Assembly: GCF_017255185.1 (NCBI RefSeq)
Contig: NZ_JAFKCZ010000020.1
Location: forward strand, 1-64,000
Source of the DNA: Parahaliea mediterranea
GTDB taxonomy: Bacteria > Pseudomonadota > Gammaproteobacteria > Pseudomonadales > Halieaceae
Reading direction: 5' to 3'
Length of the DNA stretch: 64,000 bases
In this document: piece after piece, positions 45,729 through 56,714 of the stretch
Numbering within the stretch: position 1 is the first letter of the stretch
Layout of the letters: each line of letters opens with the position of its first letter
Position numbers and translations under genes: made by a program
Notes under the pieces: generated by a model
What the model was told of the DNA's origin: nothing
The model's database searches: none
The model's input: the letters and a program-made list of their open reading frames with translations, nothing else

Positions 45729-46072
45729 CGGTGCGGGTTTCCTGGCTGTAGTCGGGCTGGGTCGGCACGGTCTGTTCAAAATACGATCAATCGCGGCGGC
45801 CTTCTCGGCGCCGCTTCAGTACGCGCGCCAGTATAACCGCAAAAGGCCCCCGGCTGCCCGAACGGCGGCCAAAATCGGCAAAAGCATGGCGGCAGTTCCG
45901 CTTCTTCCGTATAATCGGCGGTTTGTGTCGAGGCGCGTGCGGCTCGTTTTATAGGCGAGTGGTTTGCTCTAGATGCGTGCGGCTTCGCCTTGGGGGCAGG
46001 CCCACATTCGCTGTAATCCCGCCTCGGGCGAACAATAAGGCCCCCTGCTTTCGCTGAAGGAATTCGCAGTAA
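45729..46072. other. Divergent intergenic region mtaD/gyrA
   Basis: 344 bases without a gene. It holds a perfect TATAAT for gyrA at 45910-45915 (separate entry), and the leader between it and gyrA has several GCG-rich direct repeats (GCGTGCGGCTcGt at about 45935 and 45972). No repeat-family copy or tRNA was found. Confidence 0.6.
45910..45915 (+). promoter_or_regulatory. -10 element of the gyrA promoter
   Basis: A perfect TATAAT 157 bases before the gyrA ATG. The -35 region (TGGCGG at 17-base spacing) is weak, a feature also known for supercoiling-sensitive gyrase promoters, so regulation by DNA topology is possible but inferred. Confidence 0.5.
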
Positions 46073-48634
46073 ATGGGTGAGTTAGCCAAAGAAATCCTGC
46101 CCGTCAATATTGAAGACGAGCTGAAACAGTCGTACCTCGACTATGCCATGAGCGTGATCGTCGGGCGCGCCCTGCCGGATGTGCGCGACGGCCTCAAACC
46201 CGTGCATCGCCGGGTGCTGTTCGCCATGAACGAGCTGAACAACGACTGGAACAAGGCCTACAAGAAATCGGCCCGCGTGGTCGGTGACGTGATCGGTAAA
46301 TACCACCCCCACGGCGACTCCGCGGTGTACGACACCATCGTGCGCATGGCCCAGCCCTTCTCCCTGCGCTACATGCTGGTGGATGGCCAGGGCAACTTCG
46401 GTTCCATCGACGGCGACAACGCCGCGGCCATGCGCTACACCGAAATCCGCATGCGCAAGATCTCCCACGCCATGCTGGCGGATCTCGACAAGGAGACGGT
46501 GGACTTCGTCGATAACTACGACGGTACCGAGCGCATCCCCGAGGTGCTGCCCACGCGGGTGCCCAACCTGCTGGTCAATGGCTCCTCCGGCATCGCGGTG
46601 GGCATGGCCACCAATATCCCGCCGCACAACCTCCGGGAGGTGGTCAGCGGCTGCCTGGCCCTGCTGGGCAACCCCGAGTTGACCGTGGATGAGCTGATGG
46701 AGCACATCCCGGGCCCCGACTTCCCCACCGGCGCCATCATCAACGGCCGCGCCGGCATCATCCAGGCCTACCGCACCGGCCGCGGTCGCATCTACGTGCG
46801 CGCCCGGGCCGAGGTGATCACGGACGAGAAAAGGGGCCGTGACATCATCATCGTGCACGAGATTCCCTACCAGCTGAACAAGGCGCGCCTGATTGAGCGC
46901 ATTGCCGAGCTGGTCAAGGAGAAGAAGATCGAGGGCATCACCGAGCTGCGCGACGAGTCCGACAAGGACGGCCTGCGCGTGGTCATTGAGCTGCGCCGCG
47001 GCGAGATCGGCGACGTGGTGCTCAACAATCTTTACGCCCAGACCCAGCTGCAATCGGTGTTCGGCATCAATATGGTGGCGCTGGTGGACGGCCAGCCCAA
47101 GGTGCTCAACCTCAAGCAGGTGCTGGAAGCCTTTATCCGCCACCGCCGCGAGGTGGTGACCCGGCGCACGGTCTACCTGCTGCGCAAGGCGCGGGAGCGC
47201 GGCCATATCCTCGAGGGCCTGGCGATCGCCCTGGCCAATATCGACCCGGTAATCGAGTTGATCAAGGCCTCGCCGAGCTCGGCGGAAGCCAAGGAGCAGC
47301 TGATAGCCCGTTCCTGGGCGCCGGGCGACGTCAACGCCATGCTGGAGCGCGCCGGCGACGACGCCTGCCGTCCCGAGGACCTGGAGCCCCACTACGGCCT
47401 GCGCGACGGGCAGTACTACCTGTCGCCGGCCCAGGCCCAGGCCATCCTCGATCTGCGCCTGCACCGCCTCACCGGCCTGGAGCACGAAAAGCTGCTCAAC
47501 GAGTACCAGGAGAAACTGGCGGAGATCGCCGACTACCTGGAGATCCTGGCCGATCCGGACCGCCTGAAGCTGGTGATCCGCGAGGAGCTGGAAGAGATCG
47601 TCACCGAGTACGGCGACGACCGCCTCACCGAGATCACCGCCTCCCAGCACGACCTGACCGTGGAGGATCTGATCACCGAGGAAGACCGGGTGGTGACCAT
47701 CTCCCACGGCGGCTACGCCAAGACCCAGCCGCTGTCGGACTACCAGGCCCAGCGCCGCGGCGGTACCGGCAAGTCGGCCCTGGCGGTGAAGGACGAGGAC
47801 TTCGTCGAGCACCTGCTGATCGCCAGCACCCACGCCAATATTCTGTGTTTTTCCAACCTGGGCAAGGTGTACTGGCTCAAGGTCTACCAGATCCCGCTGG
47901 CGGGGCGTAACTCCCGCGGCCGGCCGATGGTCAACCTGCTGCCGCTGGAAGACGGCGAGCGGGTCACCTCCATCCTGCCGGTGCATGAATACACCGAGGG
48001 CTATTACATCTTCATGGCTACCGCCAACGGCACCGTGAAGAAGACTTCGCTGCCGGACTTCTCCCGCCCCCGCAGCGTGGGCCTGCGCGCCCTGGAGCTG
48101 GAAGAGGGCGACGTACTGGTGGGCACCGCGATTACCGACGGCCAGAGCGACGTGATGCTGTTTTCCACCGAGGGCAAGGCGGTGCGCTTCAGCGAGAACG
48201 ACGTGCGCGCCATGGGCCGCACCGCCCGCGGCGTGCGCGGTATCCGCCTGGGCGAGGGCCACAAGATGATTTCGCTGATCATCCCGCAGGAGGGCGGCCG
48301 CGTGCTGACCGCCTCCGAGCACGGCTACGGCAAGCGCACCGACGTCACCGAGTTCCCCACCAAGGGGCGCGGCACCAAGGGCCTGATCGCCATGGCCACC
48401 ACCGAGCGCAACGGTCGCATGGTGGGGGCGGTGCAGGTCTTCGACGGCGACGAGCTGATGCTGATTTCCAACATGGGCACGCTGGTGCGCACCCGCGCGG
48501 ACGAAGTGTCCGTGCTGGGCCGCAACACCCAGGGCGTGCGCGTGATCCGCACCCGGGACGGCGAGTTCCTGGTGGGGGTCGAGCGGATTGAAGAGCCGGA
48601 GGAAGAGCCGGCGATCGAAGGGGACGAGGAATAG
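46073..48634 (+). CDS. gyrA: DNA gyrase subunit A
   Basis: 853 residues; the breakage-reunion subunit of gyrase. Catalytic Y122 lies in AAMRYTEIR. The quinolone-resistance region has the wild-type S83 and D87 ([12 protein letters not shown]), predicting no classical target-site resistance. The GyrA box is QRRGGTGK (about 560-567), and the six-bladed C-terminal domain is followed by an acidic tail. AAGGA precedes the ATG. One base separates its stop from serC. Confidence 0.99.
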   Translation: MGELAKEILPVNIEDELKQSYLDYAMSVIVGRALPDVRDGLKPVHRRVLFAMNELNNDWNKAYKKSARVVGDVIGKYHPHGDSAVYDTIVRMAQPFSLRYMLVDGQGNFGSIDGDNAAAMRYTEIRMRKISHAMLADLDKETVDFVDNYDGTERIPEVLPTRVPNLLVNGSSGIAVGMATNIPPHNLREVVSGCLALLGNPELTVDELMEHIPGPDFPTGAIINGRAGIIQAYRTGRGRIYVRARAEVITDEKRGRDIIIVHEIPYQLNKARLIERIAELVKEKKIEGITELRDESDKDGLRVVIELRRGEIGDVVLNNLYAQTQLQSVFGINMVALVDGQPKVLNLKQVLEAFIRHRREVVTRRTVYLLRKARERGHILEGLAIALANIDPVIELIKASPSSAEAKEQLIARSWAPGDVNAMLERAGDDACRPEDLEPHYGLRDGQYYLSPAQAQAILDLRLHRLTGLEHEKLLNEYQEKLAEIADYLEILADPDRLKLVIREELEEIVTEYGDDRLTEITASQHDLTVEDLITEEDRVVTISHGGYAKTQPLSDYQAQRRGGTGKSALAVKDEDFVEHLLIASTHANILCFSNLGKVYWLKVYQIPLAGRNSRGRPMVNLLPLEDGERVTSILPVHEYTEGYYIFMATANGTVKKTSLPDFSRPRSVGLRALELEEGDVLVGTAITDGQSDVMLFSTEGKAVRFSENDVRAMGRTARGVRGIRLGEGHKMISLIIPQEGGRVLTASEHGYGKRTDVTEFPTKGRGTKGLIAMATTERNGRMVGAVQVFDGDELMLISNMGTLVRTRADEVSVLGRNTQGVRVIRTRDGEFLVGVERIEEPEEEPAIEGDEE

Positions 48635-48635
48635 A

Positions 48636-49715
48636 ATGAGCCGCAAGCACAATTTCTGCGCCGGCCCGGCAGCGCTGCCGGAGTCGGTCCTGCAAACCGC
48701 CCGCGAGGAGATGCTCGACTGGCACGGCGCCGGCCTGTCGGTGATGGAAATGAGCCATCGCAGCCCGGAAGTGGTGGGTATCGCCGAACGCGCGGAAGCC
48801 GCCCTGCGCGAATTGCTGGGCATTGGCGACGATTACGCCGTGCTGTTCCTGCAGGGCGGCGCCAGCACCCAGTTTTCCGCGGTACCGCTGAACCTGCTGG
48901 GCGACAAGCGAAGCGCCGACTACGTCAACACCGGGCAGTGGTCGAAGAAGGCCATCGCCGAGGGCAAGCGCTACGCCGAAGTGAATGTGGTCGCCAGCGC
49001 CGAGGACAGCAATTTCTCCATCATTCCAGCGCAAGAAAGCTGGCAGCTGGGCGCGGACGCGGCCTACTTGCACTACACCCCCAACGAGACCATCGGCGGG
49101 GTGGAATACTTCTGGGTGCCCGAGGTCGACGCGCCGCTGGTGGCGGACATGTCCTCCACCATCCTGTCCCGGCCCATCGACGTGTCGCGCTTTGGCGCGA
49201 TCTATGCCGGCGCGCAGAAGAACATCGGCCCGGCCGGCCTGACCCTGGTCATCGTGCGCCGCGACCTGCTGGGCCGCGCCTCGGAGCTGTGCCCGGCCAT
49301 GCTCAACTGGCAGGTGGCGGCCGACAACGACTCCATGTACAACACGCCGCCCACCTACGCCCTGTATCTCGCCGGCCTGGTGTTCGACTGGCTCAAGGCG
49401 CAGGGCGGCCTGGCGGCGATGGAGACGATCAATCGCCGCAAGGCGGAAAAACTCTACGCGGCCATCGACGGCAGCGGCTTCTACGCCAATCCGGTGGAGC
49501 TGGCCAGCCGTTCGCTGATGAACGTGCCCTTTACCCTGGCCGACGACAGCCTCGACAAGACCTTCCTGGCCGAGGCGGAGAGCGCGGACCTGCTGAACCT
49601 CAAGGGTCACCGCTCGGTGGGCGGCATGCGCGCCAGCATTTACAACGCGGTGAGCGAGGCCTCGGTGGACGCGCTGATCGCCTTTATGCAGGATTTCGAG
49701 CAGCGTTACGGCTGA
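48636..49715 (+). CDS. serC: Phosphoserine aminotransferase
   Basis: 359 residues, class V aminotransferase acting in serine and pyridoxine synthesis. N-terminus NFCAGPAALPESVL, substrate segment SHRSPEVVGIAERAE, PLP-binding lysine in YAGAQKNIGPAG and RASIYNA near the end are all typical. The ATG at 48636 directly follows the gyrA stop, with GAGGA upstream inside gyrA. Confidence 0.97.
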   Translation: MSRKHNFCAGPAALPESVLQTAREEMLDWHGAGLSVMEMSHRSPEVVGIAERAEAALRELLGIGDDYAVLFLQGGASTQFSAVPLNLLGDKRSADYVNTGQWSKKAIAEGKRYAEVNVVASAEDSNFSIIPAQESWQLGADAAYLHYTPNETIGGVEYFWVPEVDAPLVADMSSTILSRPIDVSRFGAIYAGAQKNIGPAGLTLVIVRRDLLGRASELCPAMLNWQVAADNDSMYNTPPTYALYLAGLVFDWLKAQGGLAAMETINRRKAEKLYAAIDGSGFYANPVELASRSLMNVPFTLADDSLDKTFLAEAESADLLNLKGHRSVGGMRASIYNAVSEASVDALIAFMQDFEQRYG

Positions 49716-49799
49716 TGCCGTTGGCAAGTATGCGAAACGGGGCTGGCCTCACCGAAGCCGGATTAAGCGCAACAACCATAGCGGTTTTGTAGAAAGCAG

Positions 49800-50918
49800 A
49801 TGGCTGACACGCGAACTCTCGAACAGGTCCGGGCGGATATCGACGCCATCGACCAGGAAATCCAGGCGCTGCTCAACCGCCGGGCGCAGTGCGCCCAGCG
49901 CGTGGCCGACATCAAGCTGGAGGAGGTGCGGGCGGCCCGGGAGCGGGGCGAGGCCGGGGCCGAGGTGGTTTACTACCGCCCGGAGCGGGAAGCCCAGGTG
50001 CTCAAGCGCATTATGGATCGCAACACCGGCCCCCTGGCGGGGGAGACCGTCGCGCATATCTTCCGCGAGGTCATGTCCGCCTGCCTGGCGCTGGAAAAGC
50101 CGCTGCAAGTGGCATACCTGGGCCCCGAGGGGACCTTCACCCAGGCCGCCACCATCAAGCACTTTGGCCACGCCGCCATTCCGGTATCGCAGAACACCAT
50201 CGACGCGGTGTTCTCCCAGGTGGAATCCGGTGACTGCAACTACGGCGTGGTGCCGGTGGAGAATTCCACCGAGGGCATGGTCAGCCACACTCTCGACAAT
50301 TTCATGGATTCGTCGCTGAAGATTTCGGGCGAGGTGGAGATGGCCATTGTGCACCACCTGCTGGTGCGGCCGGGCACCGAGCTGGGCGATGTGCGCAAGA
50401 TCTGCGCCCACCAGCAGGCCCTGGCCCAATGCCGCAACTGGCTCGATTTGCACTGGCCCAATGTCGAGCGCGAGGCGGTGAGCAGCAACGGCGAGGCGGC
50501 GCGCATCGCCGCCAGCACTCCCGGCGTCGCCGCGGTGGCGGGGGACATGGCCGCCGAGCTGTACGCGCTGGACAAGCTGGCTGAGCACATTGAGGACTAC
50601 CCCGACAACACCACCCGCTTCCTGGTGGTGGGCCGCGAGGAGGTGCCTCCCAGCGGCCGCGACAAGACCTCGATTATCGTCTCCAGCCGCAACAAGCCGG
50701 GGGCCCTGTTCAGCCTGCTGGACCCCTTCCGCAAGGCCGGCGTGAGCCTGACCCGGATCGATACCCGGCCCTCGCGCACCGAGAAGTGGGCCTATGTGTT
50801 CTTTATTGAGTTCGAGGGCCATTTGCAGGATGACAATATCCGTGCCATTGTCTCCGAACTCGAAGAGCAGTCCATATTGCTCAAACCCCTCGGCTCCTAT
50901 CCCCGGGCGGTTCTGTAA
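49800..50918 (+). CDS. pheA: Chorismate mutase/prephenate dehydratase (P-protein)
   Basis: 372 residues: AroQ-type chorismate mutase (about 5-85), prephenate dehydratase (about 100-275, with [13 protein letters not shown] and the catalytic TTRFLV) and an ACT regulatory domain (about 285-365, [25 protein letters not shown]) that senses phenylalanine. It commits chorismate to phenylalanine. The next gene, tyrA, starts 18 bases later; the hisC aminotransferase gene usual here in pseudomonads is absent. Confidence 0.98.
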   Translation: MADTRTLEQVRADIDAIDQEIQALLNRRAQCAQRVADIKLEEVRAARERGEAGAEVVYYRPEREAQVLKRIMDRNTGPLAGETVAHIFREVMSACLALEKPLQVAYLGPEGTFTQAATIKHFGHAAIPVSQNTIDAVFSQVESGDCNYGVVPVENSTEGMVSHTLDNFMDSSLKISGEVEMAIVHHLLVRPGTELGDVRKICAHQQALAQCRNWLDLHWPNVEREAVSSNGEAARIAASTPGVAAVAGDMAAELYALDKLAEHIEDYPDNTTRFLVVGREEVPPSGRDKTSIIVSSRNKPGALFSLLDPFRKAGVSLTRIDTRPSRTEKWAYVFFIEFEGHLQDDNIRAIVSELEEQSILLKPLGSYPRAVL

Positions 50919-50936
50919 GCGCCCGCATCGATTGTT

Positions 50937-51842
50937 ATGACAGCGCGTATCGACACCACGGTAATCCTGGGGCTCGGCCTGATCGGCGGCTCCCTGGCCC
51001 GGGCCCTCAAAGCCCGGGGCTTCAGCGCGCGGGTCATCGGCCACGGTCACCGGGAGGCTTCGCTGGCCCGCGGCGTGGAACTCGGGGTCATCGACGACTA
51101 CACCATGGACCTGAACGCCGCGCTCGAGGGCGCCGACGTGGTGGTGGTGGCAACCCCCACCCTGGTCGCCGCGGGCATGCTGGAGCGGATTTTGCCGCTG
51201 TACGCCGGCCGCGAGGAAGCGATGCCGGTGATCACCGACGTGGCCAGCGTCAAGGGCAACCTGCAGCGCGCCGCGCAAGGCGCGTGGGGGGGGCGCATGC
51301 CGCCGCGCCTGGTGCTCGGCCATCCGATCGCGGGATCCGAGCGCAGTGGCGTGGAGGCCTCGCGCGCCGACCTGTTCCGCAATCACCGGGTGATACTGAC
51401 CCCCGACGCGGACAACGAGCCCGCCGCCGTGCAGCTGGTGCGCGACATGTGGCTGGCCACCGGCGCGGAGGTGGTGGATATGAGCGTTGCCAGTCACGAC
51501 GCGGTGCTGGCGGCCACCAGCCACCTGCCCCACATGCTGGCCTATGCGCTGGTGGACGCCCTGGCCCAGAGCCCGGCGAGCGACGATATCTTCCGTTTCG
51601 CCGCCGGCGGTTTTCGGGACTTTACCCGCATTGCGTCCTCGGACCCGGTGATGTGGCGGGATATCGCCATCGCCAACCGCGAGGCGGTCCTCGCCACCAT
51701 CGACCAGTTCAGCGGCCACCTGGCGGCCCTGCGCAAGGCCGTGGATACGCAGGATGCCGAGGGCATGCTGCAGACATTCAGCCGGGCGAAAGCCGCCCGG
51801 GACGAATTTGCCGCCATGCTCGAGGCGCGACAGCGCAACTGA
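50937..51842 (+). CDS. tyrA: Prephenate/arogenate dehydrogenase
   Basis: 301 residues. NAD(P)-binding motif [13 protein letters not shown] at 11-23, then [27 protein letters not shown] and the [14 protein letters not shown] element typical of the TyrA family. It oxidatively decarboxylates prephenate for tyrosine synthesis. Unlike many Pseudomonas genomes, the gene is separate from aroA, with a 26-base gap. Confidence 0.95.
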   Translation: MTARIDTTVILGLGLIGGSLARALKARGFSARVIGHGHREASLARGVELGVIDDYTMDLNAALEGADVVVVATPTLVAAGMLERILPLYAGREEAMPVITDVASVKGNLQRAAQGAWGGRMPPRLVLGHPIAGSERSGVEASRADLFRNHRVILTPDADNEPAAVQLVRDMWLATGAEVVDMSVASHDAVLAATSHLPHMLAYALVDALAQSPASDDIFRFAAGGFRDFTRIASSDPVMWRDIAIANREAVLATIDQFSGHLAALRKAVDTQDAEGMLQTFSRAKAARDEFAAMLEARQRN

Positions 51843-51868
51843 GCCCGCGGCGGGATCTGGGAGAAACT

Positions 51869-53173
51869 ATGGAATTCAAACTGATGCCGGGTGGCGCCAT
51901 CACCGGCGAGGCCCGGGTACCGGGAGATAAGTCGATCTCCCACCGCGCCATCATGCTCGGGGCGCTGGCCGAGGGCACCACCCACGTCACCGGTTTCCTG
52001 GAGGGCGAGGATGCCCTGGCCACGGTGGCGGCCTTTCGCGGTATGGGGGTGCGCATCGACGGCCCCGAGGACGGCGAGGTGGCGATCGAGGGTGTCGGCC
52101 TGCACGGGCTGAAGGCGCCCGCCCACGCGATCGACCTGGGCAACTCGGGCACCACCATCCGCCTGCTCTGCGGCCTGTTGTCGGGCCAGGCCTTCGACAG
52201 CGAGCTCACCGGGGATGCCTCCCTGTGCAAGCGGCCCATGGGGCGGGTGATCGACCCGCTGGCCCGCATGGGCGCGCAAATCAGCAGCGCCGACGCGGGC
52301 ACCCCGCCGCTGCGTATCCACGGCGGCCACGCGCTGCAAGGCATCCACTACGACCTGCCCATGGCCTCGGCGCAGGTGAAGTCCTGCCTGCTGCTGGCGG
52401 GGCTCTACGCCTCGGGGCGCACCTCGGTCACCGAGCCGGCGCCCACCCGCGATCACACCGAGCGCATGCTGCGGGGCTTTGGATACGAAGTGAAAAGCGA
52501 CAACGGCGTGATCAGCCTCGCCGGCGGCGGCAGCTTGAAGGCCGCCGATATCGACGTGCCCGCGGACATTTCCTCGGCCGCCTTTTTCCTGGTGGCCGCC
52601 AGTATCGCTCCGGGTTCCGACCTGCTGCTTACCCATGTCGGCATCAATCCGACCCGCATCGGCGTGCTCAACATCCTCACCCTGATGGGCGCGGATATCA
52701 CCCTCAAGAACGAGCGCGAAGTGGGCGGCGAGCCGGTGGCGGATATCCGCGTGCGTCACGCGCCCCTCAAGGGCATTGAGATTCCCCCGGACCAGGTGCC
52801 GCTGGCGATCGATGAGTTCCCGGCGCTGTTCATCGCTGCCGCCTGTGCCGAGGGCCGCACCGTGTTGCGCGGCGCCGAGGAGCTGCGGGTCAAGGAGAGC
52901 GATCGCATCGCCGCCATGGCCGAGGGCCTGACCACCCTGGGCATCCGTAACGAGATCCTCGACGACGGCATCATTATCGATGGCGGCACCCTTGGCGGGG
53001 GTGTTATTCACACCTACCTCGACCATCGCATCGCCATGTCCTTCGCCATCGCCGCGCTGCGCGCCGAGCGCGAGATCCGCATCCTCGACTGCGATCACGT
53101 GGCCACGTCTTTTCCGGGCTTCGACGCCCTGGCCCGCGGCCTGGGCCTGCAAGTCTCGGCGCTGGCGGAATGA
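51869..53173 (+). CDS. aroA: 3-phosphoshikimate 1-carboxyvinyltransferase (EPSP synthase)
   Basis: 434 residues. Key elements: [16 protein letters not shown] (phosphoenolpyruvate lysine), [44 protein letters not shown] and YLDHRIAMS. The GNSGTTIR and KRPM forms group it with the Bacillus/pseudomonad type rather than with E. coli AroA. GGGAGA precedes the ATG at 51869. Its stop overlaps the cmk start (ATGA). Confidence 0.97.
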   Translation: MEFKLMPGGAITGEARVPGDKSISHRAIMLGALAEGTTHVTGFLEGEDALATVAAFRGMGVRIDGPEDGEVAIEGVGLHGLKAPAHAIDLGNSGTTIRLLCGLLSGQAFDSELTGDASLCKRPMGRVIDPLARMGAQISSADAGTPPLRIHGGHALQGIHYDLPMASAQVKSCLLLAGLYASGRTSVTEPAPTRDHTERMLRGFGYEVKSDNGVISLAGGGSLKAADIDVPADISSAAFFLVAASIAPGSDLLLTHVGINPTRIGVLNILTLMGADITLKNEREVGGEPVADIRVRHAPLKGIEIPPDQVPLAIDEFPALFIAAACAEGRTVLRGAEELRVKESDRIAAMAEGLTTLGIRNEILDDGIIIDGGTLGGGVIHTYLDHRIAMSFAIAALRAEREIRILDCDHVATSFPGFDALARGLGLQVSALAE

Positions 53174-53850
53174 CAGCGGCCCCGGTCATCACCGTCGACG
53201 GCCCCAGCGGCGCCGGCAAGGGCACGCTCAGCCACATGCTGGCGGAGCGGCTGGGCTGGCACTTTCTCGACAGCGGCGCCCTGTACCGGGTGACCGGCCA
53301 GGCCTGCCTGATCGAGGGCGTGAGTTGGGGCGACGAGGCGGCGGTGGCCGCGGTGGCGCGGCACCTGGAGGTGAGCTTTAGCGCCGCGGACAGCGGCGAG
53401 ATCCTGGTGGCCTACAAGGGTTGCGATATCAGCCGTGACATCCGCACCGAGGAGGGCGGGCGCGGCGCGTCTACCGTGGCGGCGATTCCCGCGGTGCGCG
53501 AGGCCCTGTTGCAGCGCCAGCGGGAATTTCGTCGGCCCCCGGGCCTGGTGGCCGACGGTCGCGACATGGGAACCGTGGTGTTTCCCGACGCTCCGCTCAA
53601 GCTTTTCCTCACCGCCTCGGCCGGGGAGCGCGCCCGGCGGCGCTATGATCAGTTGCTAGCCAAGGGAGAAAATGTTAGTCTCCCGCGCCTTCTCGAGGAC
53701 ATCGAGGAGCGGGACGCGCGCGATAGAAGCCGTCCGGTCGCTCCCCTGTTGCCCGCCGAGGACGCCGTCGTGATCGACAGCACCGCGATTCCGGTCGCGG
53801 AGGTGTTTGCGATGGCCATGAGGGAAGTTGCGGCAAAAGGGCTTATTTAG
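53170..53850 (+). CDS. cmk: Cytidylate kinase
   Basis: 226 residues. P-loop [10 protein letters not shown] near residue 11, FLDSGALYR, the CMP-binding [15 protein letters not shown] and LID segment [17 protein letters not shown]. It phosphorylates CMP and dCMP. Coupled to aroA by a four-base overlap and followed by the rpsA leader, an order conserved widely in proteobacteria. Confidence 0.98.
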   Translation: MTAAPVITVDGPSGAGKGTLSHMLAERLGWHFLDSGALYRVTGQACLIEGVSWGDEAAVAAVARHLEVSFSAADSGEILVAYKGCDISRDIRTEEGGRGASTVAAIPAVREALLQRQREFRRPPGLVADGRDMGTVVFPDAPLKLFLTASAGERARRRYDQLLAKGENVSLPRLLEDIEERDARDRSRPVAPLLPAEDAVVIDSTAIPVAEVFAMAMREVAAKGLI

Positions 53851-54038
53851 CCGCTATTTGCCTCGATCTCCTTCTAGATGAAGCAGTAAGCTGTGTCTGC
53901 GACCGGCCCAGAAGTGGTCCGGGCACGGTAATGATCATTGACCCCGGGCCGGCTGGCGGCACGGAGCAGGTAGCGCGGCGATTGTGTTATTGATCGATGG
54001 CCCCGCCACCGCAATCACTTTATTACAGGTAATGTGGA

Positions 54039-55715
54039 ATGAGCGAATCTTTCGCTGAACTTTTTGAAGAGAGTCTGAAAACCGTCGAGATGGAGCCGGG
54101 CAGCATTGTCACCGGCGTCGTTATCGACATCGACAACGAGTGGGTCACCGTCCACGCGGGCCTCAAGTCCGAAGGCGTGATTCCTCGTGCCCAGTTTACC
54201 GACGCTGCCGGGGAGTGTTCCCTGAGCGTGGGTGATGAAGTACAGGTGGCACTGGAAACCGTGGAAGACGGTTTCGGTGAAACCAAGCTGTCCCGCGAGA
54301 AAGCCAAGCGCGCCGAGGCCTGGAAAGAGCTCGAAGCCGCTTACGAGGCCGAAGAGGTGGTTACCGGTGTTATCAACGGCAAGGTCAAAGGTGGCTTTAC
54401 CGTCGACATCAACTCCATCCGCGCCTTCTTGCCCGGTTCCCTGGTGGATGTGCGCCCGGTGCGCGAAACCACCCACCTGGAAGGCAAGGACCTGGAGTTC
54501 AAGGTCATCAAGCTGGACCAGAAGCGCAACAACGTGGTCGTCTCTCGCCGCGCCGTGATGGAAGCGGCCAACAGCGAAGAGCGCGAGGCCCTGCTGGAAG
54601 CCCTGCAAGAGGGCATGACCATCAAGGGTATCGTGAAGAACCTGACCGACTACGGCGCCTTCGTCGATCTGGGTGGCGTAGACGGCCTCCTGCACATTAC
54701 CGATATGGCCTGGAAGCGTATCAAGCACCCCTCCGAGATTGTGGAAGTGGGCCAGGAAATCGAAGTCAAGGTCCTCAAGTTCGACCGCGAGCGCAACCGC
54801 GTGTCCCTGGGTCTCAAGCAACTGGGCGAGGACCCCTGGGTGGAAATCACCGGTCGTTACCCGGAAGGCAGCCGCGTCATGGCGCGGGTCACCAACCTCA
54901 CCGACTACGGCTGCTTCGCCGAGCTGGAAGAGGGCGTGGAAGGCCTGGTGCACGTGTCCGAGATGGATTGGACCAACAAGAACGTCCACCCCTCCAAGGT
55001 TGTCCAGCTGGGCGACGAGGTCGAGGTGATGGTGCTGGATATCGACGAAGACCGTCGCCGCATCTCCCTGGGCATCAAGCAGTGCCAGCAGAACCCCTGG
55101 GACGCTTTTGCCGCCACTTACAGCAAGGGCGACAAGATCTCCGGCAGCATCAAGTCGATCACTGACTTCGGTATCTTCATCGGCCTGGAAGGCAATATCG
55201 ATGGCCTGGTGCACCTGTCCGACATCAGCTGGAACGAAGCTGGCGAGGAAGCGGTGCGCAACTACAAGAAGGGCGACGAGATCGAAACCGTCATCCTGTC
55301 CATCGATCCGGAGCGCGAGCGCATCTCCCTGGGTATCAAGCAGCTGGACGGCGACGCCTTCTCCGACTATGTGGCCGAGAATGATCGCGGCTCCATCGTC
55401 AGCGGCGAAGTGGTCGAGGTTGAGGCCAAGGCGGTGATCGTGAAGCTGGCCGAGGACGTCGAGGGCGTACTGAAAGCCTCCGATATCAGCCGCGACCGCG
55501 TGGAAGATGCCCGCAATTCCTTCAAAGTTGGCGACACCGTGGAGGCGAAGATCATCTCCGTGGATCGCAAGAACCGTGTCGTTGCCCTGTCCGTGAAGGC
55601 CAAGGACTACGACGACGAGAAGGAAGCTGTGAAGTCCCTGAAGGACCAGGACGAGGCCACCTCTCCGGGCACCATTGGCGACCTGATCAAGGCGCAGATG
55701 GGCGAAAAGTCCTAA
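54039..55715 (+). CDS. rpsA: 30S ribosomal protein S1
   Basis: 558 residues, six S1 (OB-fold) domains at about 20-86, 105-171, 192-260, 277-347, 364-434 and 450-520, the canonical gammaproteobacterial form. The first two bind the ribosome, the rest mRNA. The 188-base leader after cmk lacks a strong Shine-Dalgarno sequence, as in E. coli where S1 controls its own translation; autoregulation here is inferred from that precedent. Confidence 0.99.
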   Translation: MSESFAELFEESLKTVEMEPGSIVTGVVIDIDNEWVTVHAGLKSEGVIPRAQFTDAAGECSLSVGDEVQVALETVEDGFGETKLSREKAKRAEAWKELEAAYEAEEVVTGVINGKVKGGFTVDINSIRAFLPGSLVDVRPVRETTHLEGKDLEFKVIKLDQKRNNVVVSRRAVMEAANSEEREALLEALQEGMTIKGIVKNLTDYGAFVDLGGVDGLLHITDMAWKRIKHPSEIVEVGQEIEVKVLKFDRERNRVSLGLKQLGEDPWVEITGRYPEGSRVMARVTNLTDYGCFAELEEGVEGLVHVSEMDWTNKNVHPSKVVQLGDEVEVMVLDIDEDRRRISLGIKQCQQNPWDAFAATYSKGDKISGSIKSITDFGIFIGLEGNIDGLVHLSDISWNEAGEEAVRNYKKGDEIETVILSIDPERERISLGIKQLDGDAFSDYVAENDRGSIVSGEVVEVEAKAVIVKLAEDVEGVLKASDISRDRVEDARNSFKVGDTVEAKIISVDRKNRVVALSVKAKDYDDEKEAVKSLKDQDEATSPGTIGDLIKAQMGEKS

Positions 55716-55759
55716 GCGATGCACTGATCCTGAGGCGGCCGCCGTGCCGCCGATTCTGT

Positions 55760-55786
55760 AAAAAGGGCCCTTCGGGGCCCTTTTTT
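55760..55786 (+). terminator. Intrinsic terminator after rpsA
   Basis: A-rich lead, GGGCCC stem arms around a TTCG tetraloop and a run of six T. The A-run lets the stem extend to nine or more pairs. Strong classical rho-independent terminator. Confidence 0.93.
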
Positions 55787-55803
55787 CGTTAAAAAATAAC
55801 AAC

Positions 55804-55832
55804 TTGCGCAAATTGTCCCAGGCGTTCACAAT
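55804..55832 (+). promoter_or_regulatory. Weak candidate promoter of ihfB
   Basis: TTGCGC and CACAAT with a 17-base spacer lie about 50 bases before the ihfB start and after the rpsA terminator, where a promoter is needed. Match to consensus is modest. Confidence 0.3.
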
Positions 55833-55882
55833 ATCCTGCAATCGACGGGCAGTGGATAAGAACCGCGTGCGCAGGGGGCTGG

Positions 55883-56179
55883 ATGACCAAGAGCGAACTG
55901 ATTGAAACCATAGCGGCCAAGCAGACCCAGCTTTCCGCCAAGGATGTCGAGCTGGCGGTGAAGACCATTCTGGAGCACATGTCGCAGGCGCTGTCCGTGG
56001 GCGAGCGCATCGAGATTCGCGGTTTCGGCAGCTTTTCGCTGCACTACCGGGAGCCACGCCGCGGCCGCAACCCCAAAACCGGCGATACCGTGGAGCTCAC
56101 CGGCAAGTACGTGCCCCACTTCAAGCCGGGCAAGGAGTTGCGCGAGCGGGTCAACCTGGGCCTGCAAGGAGCACTGTAG
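55883..56179 (+). CDS. ihfB: Integration host factor subunit beta
   Basis: 98 residues of the HU/IHF family. The DNA-bending arm carries GRNPKTGD, and [24 protein letters not shown] is typical of IhfB. It pairs with IhfA to bend DNA sharply. The C-terminus ends four residues or so beyond the E. coli protein, with QGAL, and the stop TAG belongs to the first GTAG head of palindrome array III. Confidence 0.97.
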   Translation: MTKSELIETIAAKQTQLSAKDVELAVKTILEHMSQALSVGERIEIRGFGSFSLHYREPRRGRNPKTGDTVELTGKYVPHFKPGKELRERVNLGLQGAL

Positions 56180-56334
56180 GGCCGAATTCATTCGGCCAGC
56201 CGGGCCATGAACGAAGCCCCCGTAGGGCCGAATTCATTCGGCCAGCCGGGCCACAACCGAAGCTCCCGTAGGGTCGAATGTATTCGGCCAGCCGGGCACA
56301 GCCGCAACTCCCGCGGGGCCGAATACATTCGGTC
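56176..56334 (+). repeat. REP-like palindrome array III (direct tandem, 46-bp period)
   Basis: Four copies at 56176-56197, 56222-56243, 56268-56289 and 56313-56334, all in the same orientation, with spacing 46, 46 and 45. The hairpin of the first two is GGCCGAATTCATTCGGCC. Copies 3 and 4 each carry one change that leaves a G-T type pair, and copy 4 has a decayed head (GCGG). The 24-base spacers are similar to each other (AGCCGGGC at their start). No inverted partner copies exist, unlike arrays I and II. Confidence 0.85.
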
Positions 56335-56408
56335 TCCGCCAGGCGGATAAAACTGAGACTACACGGGTATCACCTTCGCCCCCGACACATGCGAACAGGC
56401 CCCAGACC

Positions 56409-56714
56409 ATGAAACTGCTCCGCAAGCTCCTCTCCCTCCTGATCGTCCTGGCCATGCTCGCCGCCGGGGTACTGTTCGCGCTGCAGAACCGCGACCCCGT
56501 GCCGCTGGATCTGCTGGTTTACACTTTCGAGTCCCACAGCCTCGCCCTGTGGGTCTTGTCCGCTTTCGCTCTCGGCGGTGTTGCCGGCATGCTCGCCTCG
56601 GGCGCTGTCATCCTGCGACTGCGCGCCGGCCGCTCCGCGACCAGCCGCCAGTTGCAAAAGGCCAACGCCGAACTGGACCGCCTGCGCACCGCGGGGCTCA
56701 CAGGCAGTGAATGA
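56409..56714 (+). CDS. lapA: LapA-domain membrane protein
   Basis: 101 residues with two membrane segments (about 7-25 and 44-68), FALQNRDPVPLDLLVY between them and a C-terminal coiled coil, the DUF1049/LapA pattern. LapA works with LapB in controlling lipopolysaccharide synthesis through LpxC turnover. Its last eight bases overlap lapB. Confidence 0.92.
   Translation: MKLLRKLLSLLIVLAMLAAGVLFALQNRDPVPLDLLVYTFESHSLALWVLSAFALGGVAGMLASGAVILRLRAGRSATSRQLQKANAELDRLRTAGLTGSE

Noticed and set aside
46318-46335. Quinolone-resistance mutation in gyrA
   Set aside because: S83 and D87 are both wild-type.
46082-48823. 913-codon open frame antisense to gyrA and serC
   Set aside because: High GC content opens long antisense frames. 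The product is His/Val/Gly-rich with no domain, and the plus-strand genes are certain.
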